Assembly (NCBI RefSeq): GCF_001905095.1
Contig: NZ_LWLS01000001.1
Span: 82,268 to 146,267 of the forward strand
DNA from: Micromonospora sp. CB01531
GTDB taxonomy: Bacteria; Actinomycetota; Actinomycetes; Mycobacteriales; Micromonosporaceae
Length of the DNA stretch: 64,000 bases
Direction: 5' to 3'
Part shown: positions 63,676 to 64,000 of the stretch, piece by piece
How positions within the stretch are numbered: position 1 is the stretch's first letter
How the letters are laid out: the number at the start of each line of letters is the position of its first letter
Program-made: the position numbers and the translations under genes
Notes under the pieces: generated by a model
Databases searched by the model: none
What the model was told of the DNA's origin: nothing
Seen by the model: the letters and a program-made list of their open reading frames with translations, nothing else

Positions 63676-64000
63676 ATGAGATCCCCCCTCCCGTCCCCGT
63701 CCCGCCGCCGGCTGCTGGCCGGCCTCGCCGCGCTCGCCGTGCTGCCGGTCGCCGCCTGCTCCGGCGTGCAGGGCGGCAAGGACGCCGCGGGCGGCAACTA
63801 CCCGACCCGCGCGGTCCAGTTCACCGTGCCGTTCGCCCCGGGCGGCAGCGGCGACCTGATCAGCCGGGCCATCGGCAAGGCCGCCGAGAAGCCGCTCGGC
63901 CAGTCGGTGGTCGTCACCAACAAGCCCGGCGCCAACGGCGCCGTCGGCGGCAAGGAGGTGCTGGCGTCCGCGCCGGACGGCTACAACATCGCCCTGCTGG
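63676..64000 (+). CDS. Tripartite-tricarboxylate-type (TctC) substrate-binding lipoprotein, 5' part
   Basis: The visible 108 codons encode a signal sequence with an arginine cluster (SRRRLLAGLAAL) and a lipobox (PVAAC, C28), then the TctC/Bug opening YPTRAVQFTVPFAPGGSGDLISRAIGKAAEKPLGQSVVVTNKPGANGAVGGKEV. It should be the dicarboxylate-binding protein that feeds glucarate to a TctAB importer encoded beyond the window. GAGGAG precedes the ATG. The gene runs off the right edge. Confidence 0.88.
   Translation, partial: MRSPLPSPSRRRLLAGLAALAVLPVAACSGVQGGKDAAGGNYPTRAVQFTVPFAPGGSGDLISRAIGKAAEKPLGQSVVVTNKPGANGAVGGKEVLASAPDGYNIALL

Overview
The window looks like a chromosome segment of a high-GC actinobacterium, most likely in the Micromonosporaceae (Micromonospora-like). 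The grounds are very strong G/C third-position bias, frequent GTG starts, F420/deazaflavin-type oxidoreductases, large LuxR (LAL) regulators, Tat-type and Sec-type secreted enzymes, and the block clpS - DUF2017 - mec - cysO - cysM - metallo-beta-lactamase - rph - rdgB. That block is also known from mycobacteria (Rv1331-Rv1341). The genus is inferred, not proven. No tRNA, rRNA, CRISPR array, insertion sequence or prophage was seen.

Layout. 1-3.7 kb: end of a beta-lactamase-family gene, a Tat-exported metallo-hydrolase, a DUF1697 gene and an orphan ParA ATPase with a small partner. 3.7-8.5 kb: a LuxR regulator lacking its ATPase head faces an operon of an NRAMP Mn/Fe transporter, a small (apparently frameshifted) two-helix membrane protein and a bicupin oxalate decarboxylase. 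8.9-11.1 kb: a secreted metalloprotease. 11.1-15.6 kb: an ABC exporter with an accessory membrane protein, divergent from a NarL-type two-component system. 15.6-16.3 kb: a decayed DUF234-type ATPase. 16.4-26.7 kb: ordinary single genes (M15 peptidase, F420/FMN-type oxidoreductases, serine hydrolase, pentapeptide protein, PBP4-like carboxypeptidase). 27-31.4 kb: a cysteine-less HesB/IscA-like protein, a phage-T4-beta-like protein, and a PepSY protein with an OmpR-type two-component system. 31.7-42.8 kb: an M14 carboxypeptidase with an insertion, threonine synthase next to a LigD-like phosphoesterase/dead-ligase protein, an aldo/keto reductase, a CBM2 fragment, an FAD monooxygenase and cytochrome oxidase subunit I.

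43.3-49.2 kb holds an NAD-salvage run (pncB, pncA, MFS transporter) preceded by a full-length LAL regulator on the same strand. A dynamin-like GTPase with a degenerate P-loop separates it from the clpS block. In that block Mec (JAMM peptidase), CysO (sulfur carrier) and CysM form the O-phosphoserine-dependent cysteine pathway. This CysO carries 23 residues beyond its Gly-Gly, so it would have to be trimmed. Two glycosyltransferases sit between the metallo-beta-lactamase gene and rph, and no murI is present there.

58.7-64 kb is a D-glucarate/galactarate catabolic operon: a divergent LysR regulator, kdgD, alpha-ketoglutarate semialdehyde dehydrogenase, gudD, and the start of a tripartite-tricarboxylate-type binding protein that runs off the window. 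Together these would import glucarate and convert it to alpha-ketoglutarate.

The most noteworthy points are the extended CysO beside Mec, the OxdC/NRAMP manganese pairing, the LigD-like protein with a lost ligase lysine, the degenerate GTPase, the orphan beta-family protein and several uncharacterised inverted repeats.
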